NCBI RefSeq assembly: GCF_900115145.1 | Contig: NZ_FOVL01000011.1 | Coordinates: 62,001-126,000, forward strand | Reading direction: 5' to 3' | DNA length: 64,000 bases | Source of the DNA: Salegentibacter flavus | Lineage (GTDB): Bacteria > Bacteroidota > Bacteroidia > Flavobacteriales > Flavobacteriaceae | Shown: positions 17,668-26,220 of the stretch, one piece after another | Layout of the letters: every line of letters starts with the position of its first letter | How positions within the stretch are numbered: the first letter of the stretch is position 1 | Made by a program: the position numbers and the translations under genes | Notes under the pieces: generated by a model | The model's database searches: none | Told to the model about the DNA's origin: nothing | What the model saw: the letters and a program-made list of their open reading frames with translations, nothing else

Positions 17668-17960
17668 ACGTATTCTTTAAGCAGGCCAATAAGAGTTGGG
17701 GCATCCTGTTCTCCACTTTGACGCCACTTCATCTCCCCCTGCTTATAGATCATTAAAGTTGGGAGTGCTTTTACCCGAAGGGCTTCGGCTAACTGGGCAT
17801 TTTTATCAATATCAATTTTAATAACCTTAGCCTTATCTCCAAGGGCCGCTGCCACATCTCTTAAAACGGGATTCATCGAAACCGATACGGTGTTACCTTC
17901 AGTATAAAAATCCAGTAAAACAGGGACTTTAAGATCTACTAATTCACCAAATTTAGACAT
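17664..17960 (-). CDS. Thioredoxin-fold protein lacking all cysteines
   Basis: A 98-residue single thioredoxin domain: VPVLLDFYTE leads to where the active site should be, and KVIKIDIDKN, the cis-proline loop ALPTLMIY, and the KQGEMKW turn follow in normal order. The CGPC motif is replaced: the aligned positions are N23 and S26 in GNTVSVS, and the whole protein contains no cysteine. It therefore cannot do disulfide exchange. A structural, chaperone-like or protein-partner role is more likely, as for thioredoxin acting with phage polymerase, but that is inference. Length and frame are intact, so this is a conserved-looking inactive paralogue rather than a decayed gene. Confidence 0.85.
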   Translation of the reverse strand: MSKFGELVDLKVPVLLDFYTEGNTVSVSMNPVLRDVAAALGDKAKVIKIDIDKNAQLAEALRVKALPTLMIYKQGEMKWRQSGEQDAPTLIGLLKEYV

Positions 17961-18019
17961 CAGCTTTAATTTTTAGTTAGTACTGCATCGGCTTAATCAA
18001 ATATAGCAAATTCTTCTTA

Positions 18020-19243
18020 TTAAGCGGGCTTACTGCCTTTTTTAAGCTCGATAACGCTTATTTCCGGCCAGATACCAACACGGCCGGGAAATGCAAGATA
18101 TCCAAAGCCCCGGTTTACATTAATATATCTGCCAAATTCTTCGTATATACCCGCCCAGTTTTTATAGCGATACTGCACCGGGCTCCAGCGGAACCAGCCT
18201 GGAATCTCAATCCCAAACTGCATCCCGTGGGTATGGCCGCTTAGAGTTAAATGATAGTTCTTTTCGTCATTTTTCACCATCTCCTGCCAATGGGAAGGAT
18301 CGTGACTTAACAACACTTTAAAGTCTTTAGCCAAAAGTCCATCTGCTGCAGCATCAAGATCACCTGCTTTTTTAAAACCACCTATCCCCCAGTTTTCTAC
18401 GCCAACCAAGGCTATACGTTGATTGTCTTTTTCAATAAAGCGGTGTTCATTGAGGAGGAGATTCCAACCCATTTCAGCGTGGGTGTTTTTTAGCTTATTC
18501 AGGTTTTCTAACTTCTCTTCTGCTGAAGACCAGTTTTTATAATCGCCGTAATCGTGATTCCCCAACACCGAATAAACCCCGTCTTTTGCTTTAATGGAGG
18601 AGAACATTTCTTTCCAGGAATCCATTTCGGCAGCTTCATTATTCACAAGGTCTCCGGTGAATAAGATGAGATCACTCTCCTGTTCGTTTAAAAGGTCTAC
18701 TCCGTATTTTATCTTGTTTTTATTATCGAAACTACCGCTATGAACATCGCTTATCTGGCTGATTTTATATCCATCAAAGGCATCGGGAAGATCTTCAAAA
18801 TAAAGCGTATACCGCAAAACCCTGAAGTTATATCTTCCCTGGTACATCCCATACAAAACCGAAGCCAGGGGAATAGCGGCGATCCCTAATGCCAACTGTC
18901 CGATAAATTTTCGGCGGGAAGGCATATTAAATCCTTCTTCAGAAGAAAAGTTACTTAATGTTCCCGCTCCCAGTCTAAATATATCTTCCCCTAACATGAA
19001 GAGACTCATTAATAGTTTTGCAAGCATTACAGCAAGAAGGAATCCGAAGGCATACCCACGCCCGATAGAAAGTACCGTTCCCTCTGTTGGTTGCATCCAC
19101 TGGTAGATAAAATTCCCTACCACCACTACAGAGATTAGAACATAAATTCCAAGAGCCCAGTTGCTACGAGTGAAATTCCGGAGTACCTGAAAGGCATAAA
19201 TATCAATAATAAGGTAGAAAACTATAAAAATGAGCCAGCGCAT
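18020..19243 (-). CDS. Membrane-anchored metallophosphoesterase
   Basis: A 407-residue protein with about four N-terminal transmembrane segments (~1-20, 32-50, 63-88, and one at ~112-132) followed by a calcineurin-like phosphoesterase domain. The metal-binding blocks are all present: ISQISDVHSG, FTGDLVNNEA, LGNHDYGD, LLSHDPSHW and LSGHTHGMQFG. This resembles the YkuE/LpxH-like group of predicted membrane phosphodiesterases acting on phospholipid or UDP-linked substrates; the substrate is not determined. Upstream on the same strand lies a 218-base gap shared with the divergent polA. Confidence 0.88.
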   Translation of the reverse strand: MRWLIFIVFYLIIDIYAFQVLRNFTRSNWALGIYVLISVVVVGNFIYQWMQPTEGTVLSIGRGYAFGFLLAVMLAKLLMSLFMLGEDIFRLGAGTLSNFSSEEGFNMPSRRKFIGQLALGIAAIPLASVLYGMYQGRYNFRVLRYTLYFEDLPDAFDGYKISQISDVHSGSFDNKNKIKYGVDLLNEQESDLILFTGDLVNNEAAEMDSWKEMFSSIKAKDGVYSVLGNHDYGDYKNWSSAEEKLENLNKLKNTHAEMGWNLLLNEHRFIEKDNQRIALVGVENWGIGGFKKAGDLDAAADGLLAKDFKVLLSHDPSHWQEMVKNDEKNYHLTLSGHTHGMQFGIEIPGWFRWSPVQYRYKNWAGIYEEFGRYINVNRGFGYLAFPGRVGIWPEISVIELKKGSKPA

Positions 19244-19461
19244 TGAGATTTCAATTTTTTTTGCAAATATACTTTTAACATCCTGCTTTAAAAGCTTCGT
19301 TACAGAAGTTTTAACTCCTGTATAAGTCGTAATAATTATTACTTGTTAGTTCCCTTTACAAAAAGCCTGCCTTTGTTTTCATTTTTTACACCCGGCCCAG
19401 ATGAGGTATGATTTTATCTTTGTAGTTTTGAAATATTCTAAAAAAATAAACTACCATTTAT

Positions 19462-22290
19462 ATGTCTGACCAAAAACGTCTTTTTCTCGTTGATGCTTAT
19501 GCCTTGATTTTTCGCGGTTATTATGCCTTTATTAAAAACCCGAGAATAAATTCCAAAGGCTTTGACACCTCGGCTATCATGGGGTTTATGAATTCCCTTT
19601 TTGATGTAATAAGACGTGAAAAACCAGATCATTTGGCAGTTTGTTTTGACAAGGAAGGCAGTGAAGTGCGCACTGAAATGTTTGCTGAATACAAAGCAAA
19701 TCGTGATGCCACCCCCGAACCCATAAAAGAGGCTATTCCGATAATCCAGGATATTCTTAATGCTATGCATATTCCGGTGATTGTACTTCCGGGATGCGAG
19801 GCCGATGATATTATTGGGACTTTAGCCCAGCAGGCCGAAAAAGAAAATTATCGTGTTTATATGGTAACCCCCGATAAGGATTTTGCCCAGTTAGTAACCG
19901 AAAACATCTTTATGTACCGTCCTGCCAGAATGGGGAATGGCATTGAAATTTGGGGGATTCCGGAGGTACAGAAGAAATTTGAGGTGGAGACCCCAGATCA
20001 GGTTATAGATTTTCTTGGGATGATGGGCGACGCCGTGGACAATATTCCCGGACTTCCGGGGGTGGGAGAGAAAACCGCCAAAAAGTTTATCAAAGAATTT
20101 GGGAGTATGGAAAATCTCCTGGCCAATACCGATAAGCTAAAAGGTAAAATGCGGGAAAAAGTGGAAGCTCATAAAGAGCAAGGCCTGATGTCTAAACAAC
20201 TTGCAGCCATTTTAACCGATTGCGATGTAAAATTTCATGCCGAGGATTATGAACTTTCTATGCCTGATGCCGAAAAAGTTCAGAAAATATTTGATGAGTT
20301 GGAATTTAGAAGACTTAAAGATCAGTTTATAAAACTTTTCAGCGGTGAGGAGCAACATACTCAAACCCAGGTCACCAATTCTCCATCAGCAAGAAAGAAC
20401 GCGCAAACCGCAGGTGAGGGCCAGTTTTCACTTTTCGGATCTGATCCTGCTGAAAAAATAGAGTCAACTTCAGGAAGAAAAACATTAAAAGACACTCCAC
20501 ACGTTTACCAAAGTCTTACTACAGAAATGGCGAGAGGCCTGTTTCTGAAAAACCTAATGAAGCAGAAAAATGTGTGTTTCGATACTGAAACTACCAGTTT
20601 AAACGCTCTTGAGGCCGAACTGGTTGGGATAGGTTTTTCATGGGAACCAGGAAAAGGTTTCTATTTGCCATTTCCTGAAAAAAGAGAAGAGGCACAAGCG
20701 CTTATTGAAGAATTAAGACCGTTTTTTGAAGATGAAAACATTGAAAAGACCGGACAGAATTTAAAATACGACATTAAAGTACTGGCAAAATATGGGATCA
20801 AGATCAAAGGTAAACTCTTTGACACCATGATCGCACATTACCTCATCAATCCCGATATGCGCCACAATATGGATATTCTTGCAGAAACATATTTGAATTA
20901 CAGTCCGCAAGCCATTTCAGAATTGATTGGTAAAAAAGGTAAGAATCAAAAATCTATGCGGGAAGTGCCGCTGGAACAGCAAACCGAGTATGGAGTTGAA
21001 GATGCCGATATCACCCTTCAGCTTAAAAAATACTTTGAGGAGGAATTAAAAGATGCCAATATTCGAAAACTTTTTGATGAGATTGAAATTCCGCTGGTGA
21101 GAGTACTCGCCGATATGGAACTGGAAGGAATAAACCTGGACGAAAAATTCCTTAATTCCCTTACCGAAGCCCTGCACAACGATATCGCCGAATTAGAAGC
21201 GAAGATCTTCACAGAAGCAGGAGAGGAATTTAAGATAAGTTCCCCAAAGCAACTGGGCGTGATTCTTTTTGAAAAAATGGAGCTGGTAAAAAAGCCCAAA
21301 AAGACTAAAACAGGTCAATATTCTACCAGTGAGGATGTATTATCGACCCTGGCAAAAGACAACAAAATCATCCAGTATGTTCTTGATTACCGGGCATTGG
21401 TGAAATTACTAAACACTTATGTTACAGCCCTTCCTAACCAGATCGAAAAGTCAACCGGAAGGGTACATACAGATTATGTGCAAACCATAGCCGCAACTGG
21501 GAGGTTGAGTTCCAATAATCCCAACCTACAGAATATCCCGATAAGGACCGAAAGAGGTCGCGAGGTAAGAAAAGCCTTTATCCCCAGAGATGAAAATTAC
21601 ATCCTGCTCGCTGCCGATTATTCTCAGATAGAATTAAGGATAATCGCTGCGCTTAGTGAAGAAGACAATATGATAAAAGCCTTTAAAAACGGGGAAGATA
21701 TTCACGCCTCTACGGCTGCAAAGGTTTTTAATATACCTCTTGAAGAAGTGACCAGAAAGCAACGCAGCAATGCAAAAACAGTGAACTTTGGTATTGTTTA
21801 CGGGGTTTCTGCTTTCGGCTTAAGCAATCAGACTAATTTATCCAGAAGCGAGGCCAAGGAACTTATCGACACCTATTATAAAACCTATCCAAAACTCACC
21901 AATTACATTGGAGACCAGATTGCTTTTGCCCGCGAGCACGGGTATGTACAAACTATTTTAGGCCGGCGACGATATTTAAAGGATATTAACTCTCAGAATG
22001 CCGTAATTAGAGGTGCTGCAGAAAGAAATGCGGTTAACGCTCCTATTCAGGGAAGTGCTGCCGATATCATTAAACTTGCGATGATCAATATCCACAGGAA
22101 ACTTAGTGAAGGCAATTACAAGACCAGAATGCTCCTTCAGGTTCACGATGAACTGGTATTTGACGCTCATAAGGATGAACTTGATGTAATAGGGAAACTG
22201 ATCAAAACGGAAATGGAAAATGCCTACCAACTTGAAGTCCCTCTTGACGTAGAAATTGGTACCGGTCAAAACTGGCTCGAAGCACATTAA
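19462..22290 (+). CDS. polA: DNA polymerase I
   Basis: A 942-residue enzyme with all three activities preserved. Residues 1-~290 are the 5' nuclease (LVDAYALIFRGYYAF, GCEADDIIGTLA, GDAVDNIPGLPGVGEKTA). Residues ~350-530 are the 3'-5' exonuclease with its acidic residues intact (CFDTETTSLNALE, NLKYDIKVL, YGVEDADITLQ), unlike the inactive exonuclease of some lineages. The polymerase domain carries AADYSQIELRI, RSNAKTVNFGIVYG and QVHDELVFD. It fills repair and Okazaki-fragment gaps. A TATCTTTG -7 element at 19415-19422 precedes the ATG by ~40 nt without a clear -33 box. Confidence 0.97.
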   Translation: MSDQKRLFLVDAYALIFRGYYAFIKNPRINSKGFDTSAIMGFMNSLFDVIRREKPDHLAVCFDKEGSEVRTEMFAEYKANRDATPEPIKEAIPIIQDILNAMHIPVIVLPGCEADDIIGTLAQQAEKENYRVYMVTPDKDFAQLVTENIFMYRPARMGNGIEIWGIPEVQKKFEVETPDQVIDFLGMMGDAVDNIPGLPGVGEKTAKKFIKEFGSMENLLANTDKLKGKMREKVEAHKEQGLMSKQLAAILTDCDVKFHAEDYELSMPDAEKVQKIFDELEFRRLKDQFIKLFSGEEQHTQTQVTNSPSARKNAQTAGEGQFSLFGSDPAEKIESTSGRKTLKDTPHVYQSLTTEMARGLFLKNLMKQKNVCFDTETTSLNALEAELVGIGFSWEPGKGFYLPFPEKREEAQALIEELRPFFEDENIEKTGQNLKYDIKVLAKYGIKIKGKLFDTMIAHYLINPDMRHNMDILAETYLNYSPQAISELIGKKGKNQKSMREVPLEQQTEYGVEDADITLQLKKYFEEELKDANIRKLFDEIEIPLVRVLADMELEGINLDEKFLNSLTEALHNDIAELEAKIFTEAGEEFKISSPKQLGVILFEKMELVKKPKKTKTGQYSTSEDVLSTLAKDNKIIQYVLDYRALVKLLNTYVTALPNQIEKSTGRVHTDYVQTIAATGRLSSNNPNLQNIPIRTERGREVRKAFIPRDENYILLAADYSQIELRIIAALSEEDNMIKAFKNGEDIHASTAAKVFNIPLEEVTRKQRSNAKTVNFGIVYGVSAFGLSNQTNLSRSEAKELIDTYYKTYPKLTNYIGDQIAFAREHGYVQTILGRRRYLKDINSQNAVIRGAAERNAVNAPIQGSAADIIKLAMINIHRKLSEGNYKTRMLLQVHDELVFDAHKDELDVIGKLIKTEMENAYQLEVPLDVEIGTGQNWLEAH

Positions 22291-22368
22291 TATTCCCAAC
22301 TAACTGTAAATACCGGTCTTTAAAGGAACTTCCCGTATTCTTCACCGAATAATACAGGCATTCCCCCA

Positions 22369-22400
22369 TTGTCTTCAGGCAAATAGTAATCCTATATTTG
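22369..22400 (+). promoter_or_regulatory. Candidate promoter for the vWA-like lipoprotein
   Basis: TTG at 22369-22371, 21 bp, then a full -7 match TATATTTG at 22393-22400. This would give a ~165-nt leader before the ATG at 22572. The rest of the 281-base gap after polA contains no gene I can support. Confidence 0.5.
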
Positions 22401-22571
22401 AAAGGAATCAATAAGCTGGATTTTTTTGTAAACCGAGTCCCCCTTTATCCCCTACATTTTTTTAGCACCGTCCCTCCCAGATCAATTATGTCCATTTGGA
22501 TACCTACCTCTTATGGTTAACTAACATTGGATTTTATTAATCATTCAATATTTAACCAAAAACTTTTAATT

Positions 22572-24176
22572 ATGAAAAGATTTAAAAATTACCTGATGTA
22601 TGTGGCTGTTCTGGCTATGTTAATGATTTCCTGTAGTAAAGATGAAATTGACTCCATCCCAACAGATGAGCCTGAAATGGCCACTTTAAGTTTTGGAGTC
22701 GTTTTAAATGATCTGATGGATCAACAGTCGCTCACAAAACAAGCAATGACTTTTCCTGACTGTTCCGATCAAGTCCCATCTTATGTTCAGGTGGTGTTAA
22801 GTGGCACCACTGCTGTTGGTAGTTACGAAGATCCTATAGAAGTAGGGGTTAATCCCAATCCCGGTGACTTTGATGACGATGGCACTGAAGAATATTTCAC
22901 CCTTGAGTCTTCAGATCTGGAATTAGAAGCAGGACCATACAGCCTCGATTTCTTCGCGGTGTATGATGAAGATGACAATCTTATCTGGCTTGCTCCTTAC
23001 GGAGAAAGCGACTATATTGATTGGGTAAGCACCCCACTTCCTATGGAGTTTGACCTGGGGGCAGGAACCAAAAAATACCTGGATGTAGAAGTACTCTGTT
23101 TTGACGATCGTACTGTTAATGAATTTGGCTACTTATTCTTTGATCTTCACCCAACTCAAGCCATAGAGTTCTGTATTTTTGGAAATTACTGCGATGATGA
23201 CGGAAGACATTATCCTGCAGAGTACTCTGTTAATATCTGGAGTGGAAATGATGATACCGGCGAGGTATTATATTCCGATCTTCAAAATACCGTTGAAATG
23301 GATAATAACGGTGATTATTCAGGCAGTACTGTTTGTGTAGCATTACCAGATATAGGTGGAGAGGACACGGTAGATCATTACTATGTAGAAATCACCTTAC
23401 TTAATTCTGATGCTTATGGAGATGTTACTGAAGAGGTGATTCGCAGTTTTACCTTAACCGATGCCCAGGTAAGAACCTTGTTTGACGGGGAAGATGCTAT
23501 AGATTACTGGCACTTTAGAGAAGGAGTTGGCTGCGCCACAGACTCTCCTACCTTCACAGATAATGGAACCCCTCCCGTAATTGATGTAGATACTAATATT
23601 TACATCTATTTTGACTCTTCAGGTTCAATGAACTCGACTCTTTCACCTTTACAGACTATGAGAAACACCTTATTAAAAGATGCTCTTATTGGGTTATATG
23701 ATAACGATGAAGATGCATACAATGATAAGGTAAGAGTTATTTCTGATGGTTCAGAAAGAACTTTAAATATGTTGAATTTCCAGGGAGAGACTCCAGCCGG
23801 AAATGTGATATCCCTGGTTTTCCAGGATGAGGCTGAATATATTTACCATTCAGGCGGGGCCTGGGACGAAAACACAACCAGGACAGGAACCTATGAGCTT
23901 GACGTTGATGCTCTTAGAACCAGATTAAATTCTTTCCCTTCAGGTTATTACAGAGGCGTGATCTTCCAGGTAGAGACAGACACCTGGGGACCTTTTGCAA
24001 ACTTTAAATCCCTAATAGAGTACATTGAAAATGGCACAGGAAATTACGCGGGCAACTATGGCTTATCTGACCGTATTGAATTCGGGTATAACTATGGAGT
24101 AACACCTGGAGCTACTCCTACTTATTATGCAGATTTAATAGTACAGGCATTGGAGGATTTAGGGTACCAATTATAG
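22572..24176 (+). CDS. Lipoprotein with a von Willebrand factor A-like domain
   Basis: A 534-residue protein starting at MKRFKNYLMYVAV; the lipoprotein signal ends at MLMISC (cysteine ~20), chosen over an upstream in-frame ATG at 22527 that would bury the signal. Following the anchor is an acidic, cysteine-containing region (~40-340) with repeated strand-like segments. A C-terminal domain begins at IYIYFDSSGSMNS (~residue 355), which carries the DxSxS MIDAS metal-site pattern of vWA domains. The protein is strongly acidic, as for surface-exposed lipoproteins. No adjacent genes suggest a partner. The vWA call rests on the MIDAS motif and strand pattern only. Confidence 0.72.
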   Translation: MKRFKNYLMYVAVLAMLMISCSKDEIDSIPTDEPEMATLSFGVVLNDLMDQQSLTKQAMTFPDCSDQVPSYVQVVLSGTTAVGSYEDPIEVGVNPNPGDFDDDGTEEYFTLESSDLELEAGPYSLDFFAVYDEDDNLIWLAPYGESDYIDWVSTPLPMEFDLGAGTKKYLDVEVLCFDDRTVNEFGYLFFDLHPTQAIEFCIFGNYCDDDGRHYPAEYSVNIWSGNDDTGEVLYSDLQNTVEMDNNGDYSGSTVCVALPDIGGEDTVDHYYVEITLLNSDAYGDVTEEVIRSFTLTDAQVRTLFDGEDAIDYWHFREGVGCATDSPTFTDNGTPPVIDVDTNIYIYFDSSGSMNSTLSPLQTMRNTLLKDALIGLYDNDEDAYNDKVRVISDGSERTLNMLNFQGETPAGNVISLVFQDEAEYIYHSGGAWDENTTRTGTYELDVDALRTRLNSFPSGYYRGVIFQVETDTWGPFANFKSLIEYIENGTGNYAGNYGLSDRIEFGYNYGVTPGATPTYYADLIVQALEDLGYQL

Positions 24177-24201
24177 ACTAACCATTCTTAATTCAGACAA
24201 A

Positions 24202-24236
24202 AAAAATAGGCTGTCTTAAAGTGACAGCCTATTTTT
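24202..24236. terminator. Bidirectional terminator between two lipoprotein genes
   Basis: A perfect 14-bp stem, AAAAATAGGCTGTC (24202-24215) and GACAGCCTATTTTT (24223-24236), with a 7-nt loop. It serves the convergent genes on either side. Confidence 0.92.
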
Positions 24237-24255
24237 AATTTTAAAATTTCTAAAA

Positions 24256-24831
24256 CTAATTCACTCTGGCGTATTCCAGGGAAAGAATGCTTACATGTGA
24301 AGCCTGGCTATCTCCCGGATCATTTACATATTCGTCTGACTCAAATTTGGTGATTTTAAAGGAAAAGGTATTACCATCTACCTCCAGATCTTTTTCATGG
24401 AGATAATCCTGCCCATTAATTGTCATTGTGAGCATTAGAATATTATCATCCTTCAGGTCCCAGGCACCAAAATCCTGACGGTCAATTCCACAGGTAAAAC
24501 TATCTCCATTTTCTCCTGAATTAAAATCAAGTCGGCCATTGATGGAAGAAAAACTACCATCAGCATTAAACACAGCATTCATTCGGTCAAAACAGGAGGC
24601 TTCATCCAGTAAGTTTCTACTGGCTACTCCATCATTATTCAGGTCTACGGGCTCTTCGGCTATCATACCGCTTAATTCCCATTCTCCTTCCAGTTCACTT
24701 TTAGTAATAGTAAGGTTTGTCACTTGCAGATTTTCGGAATTAGCCTCTACACTATCAGCCTCACAGGCGGTAAAAAGTACCACAAACAGTATAGATAAAA
24801 CTAAGTTCCTGTACTTCATCAAATTATTCAT
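24256..24831 (-). CDS. Lipocalin-like lipoprotein, function unknown
   Basis: A 191-residue lipoprotein: signal peptide with lipobox LFTAC (cysteine ~23). The mature part begins after a short linker with LEGEWELSGMIAEEP and continues through FNADGSFSSINGRL, GAWDLKDDNILMLTM and FSFKITKFE, an order typical of the lipocalin-like domains seen in Bacteroidota lipoproteins (the 'W.L......' start and 'L.F..DG.F' repeats). Two cysteines (SCFDRM, FTCGID) may form a disulfide. An alternative start four codons downstream is possible. The function is unknown. Confidence 0.75.
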   Translation of the reverse strand: MNNLMKYRNLVLSILFVVLFTACEADSVEANSENLQVTNLTITKSELEGEWELSGMIAEEPVDLNNDGVASRNLLDEASCFDRMNAVFNADGSFSSINGRLDFNSGENGDSFTCGIDRQDFGAWDLKDDNILMLTMTINGQDYLHEKDLEVDGNTFSFKITKFESDEYVNDPGDSQASHVSILSLEYARVN

Positions 24832-25107
24832 AGCAATTCAGGGGATTTTAATTCTTTTCAGGGACAAAGTTATAAAACATTTAAGTGAATTTATGACTTT
24901 TTTAACATTAAAAATACCGTTAATCGTTATTAACAAGCATTTTGTCGTATTTCCCTGGGATTTCGGAAGCTTGGAGATTATAATTATTGCCGGGAAAGAT
25001 CGTCTCAGGTTTGCATAAAATTTTACAGGCCTCTTTTAAAAGACAAAGGCAATTAAAATGACTTGAGTCACAGGGATTTCCAATGGAATAAATTAATAAG
25101 TCACATA
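24832..25107. other. Upstream part of the lipoprotein/rplM intergenic region
   Basis: This AT-rich stretch lies between the divergent lipoprotein and rplM. Apart from the TGAC-N4-GTCA palindrome near its right end I see no gene or RNA in it. Confidence 0.5.
25059..25070. promoter_or_regulatory. TGAC-N4-GTCA palindrome upstream of rplM
   Basis: TGACTTGAGTCA is identical over 12 bases to the core of the operator at 9098-9109. It is centred at 25064.5, ~80 bp before the predicted rplM start of transcription, and no -7 box occurs at the 29.5-bp distance seen at the globin and stress-protein promoters. It may be a more distal activator or repressor site, or coincidental. Confidence 0.4.
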
Positions 25108-25138
25108 TTTGCTATATGAATTTATAATTGTACATTTG
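25108..25138 (+). promoter_or_regulatory. rplM: Consensus promoter of the rplM-rpsI operon
   Basis: TTTG (25108-25111), exactly 19 bp, then TACATTTG (25131-25138): a full match to the Bacteroidota promoter consensus. Transcription should begin near 25143. The ~70-nt leader holds an imperfect hairpin pairing CCCGTTTTCCC with GGGAACGGG, a candidate for ribosomal-protein feedback control. Confidence 0.8.
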
Positions 25139-25211
25139 CACCCCGTTTTCCCGCCATGATTCATGTAGGGAACGGGAATGGAATGTTTAATAATAAGTAA
25201 ATTTAATTAGT

Positions 25212-25667
25212 GTGGACACATTAAGCTACAAAACAGTATCGGCAAACAAGGCTACCGTTTCAAAAGAATGGGTTCTTGTAGATGCTGAAGGACAGACTTT
25301 AGGCCGCCTATCTTCTAAAGTAGCCAAGCTACTAAGAGGTAAGCACAAGCCTGATTTTACCCCACACGTTGATTGCGGAGATAACGTAATTGTTATCAAT
25401 GCTGAAAAGATCAACTTAACCGGAAAGAAATGGGATGCGAAAGAATATATTCGCCACACCGGTTACCCAGGGGGACAAAGAAGTTTAACAGCAGCCGAAT
25501 TATTCGACAAAGCTCCAGAGCGTCTTGTTGAAAAAGCAGTAAAAGGGATGTTACCAAAGAACAAACTTGGTGCCGACCTATTCAGAAATTTAAAGGTTTA
25601 TGTTGGATCAGAGCACGATCACAACGCACAAAAACCTAAAACTATTAACTTAAACGAATTTAAGTAA
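25212..25667 (+). CDS. rplM: 50S ribosomal protein L13
   Basis: A 151-residue L13 with the family signatures [27 protein letters not shown] and [21 protein letters not shown] split across the protein. The start is GTG at 25212 ([16 protein letters not shown]), which gives the N-terminus usual for flavobacterial L13; no ATG fits. L13 is an early assembly protein of the large subunit. The TAA stop overlaps the ATG of rpsI by one base, so the two proteins are translationally coupled as in most bacteria. Confidence 0.97.
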   Translation: MDTLSYKTVSANKATVSKEWVLVDAEGQTLGRLSSKVAKLLRGKHKPDFTPHVDCGDNVIVINAEKINLTGKKWDAKEYIRHTGYPGGQRSLTAAELFDKAPERLVEKAVKGMLPKNKLGADLFRNLKVYVGSEHDHNAQKPKTINLNEFK

Positions 25668-26053
25668 TGGAGGTTATTCACAAAATTGGCCGTAGAAAAA
25701 CAGCGGTTGCAAGGGTATATGTTTCAGAAGGAAGCGGAAAATTTACCATTAACAAAAAAGATCTTAAGGATTACTTTACTACAGGTACACTTCAGTACAA
25801 AGTAAACCAGGCGTTGAATCTTACCGGAAACGACGGTAACTTCGACATTAAAGCCAATGTTTACGGAGGTGGAATCACCGGTCAGGCTGAAGCTATTCGT
25901 CTTGCCCTGGCAAGAGTAATGGTAGAACTGGATGCAGAGAACAGAGCGGTGTTAAAGCCAGAAGGTTTAATGACCAGAGACCCAAGAATGGTAGAACGTA
26001 AGAAATTCGGACAGAAGAAAGCCCGTAAGAAATTCCAGTTCTCTAAACGTTAA
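25667..26053 (+). CDS. rpsI: 30S ribosomal protein S9
   Basis: A 128-residue S9 with the expected start IGRRKTAVARVYV, central VYGGGITGQAEAIRLALAR and the basic C-terminal tail ending FQFSKR, which reaches the P-site tRNA on the ribosome. It overlaps the rplM stop codon by one base and is separated from rpsB by a 167-nt structured leader. Confidence 0.97.
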   Translation: MEVIHKIGRRKTAVARVYVSEGSGKFTINKKDLKDYFTTGTLQYKVNQALNLTGNDGNFDIKANVYGGGITGQAEAIRLALARVMVELDAENRAVLKPEGLMTRDPRMVERKKFGQKKARKKFQFSKR

Positions 26054-26111
26054 TTATTATTGGGAATATTTCCCGAAAGTTCATTTAATATTAAAAAGAA
26101 TTTTGTTGTTA

Positions 26112-26147
26112 TTCCGCTTGCCGCGGAAGTTAGTTTAGCATCTAAAC
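26112..26147 (+). promoter_or_regulatory. Two tandem hairpins in the rpsB leader
   Basis: TTCCGC (26112-26117) pairs with GCGGAA (26123-26128) over a 5-nt loop, and GTTTAG (26133-26138) pairs with CTAAAC (26142-26147) over a 3-nt loop. They lie in the 167-nt untranslated gap before rpsB. Such a structured leader fits S2 autoregulation, a known theme for rpsB-tsf in other bacteria; binding here is inference. No T-run follows, so they are not terminators. Confidence 0.45.
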
Positions 26148-26220
26148 AGGTAAGGCCGTATTTAACTTAAAATAGCCACTTACTTGTTGCTATCTCAACA
26201 GAACGTAAACTATTACAAAA

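Noticed and set aside
25028-25035. A mirror -7 box for the TGAC-N4-GTCA site driving the lipoprotein at 24256-24831
   Set aside because: No CAAAnnTA-like element at the required 29.5-bp distance on the minus strand.
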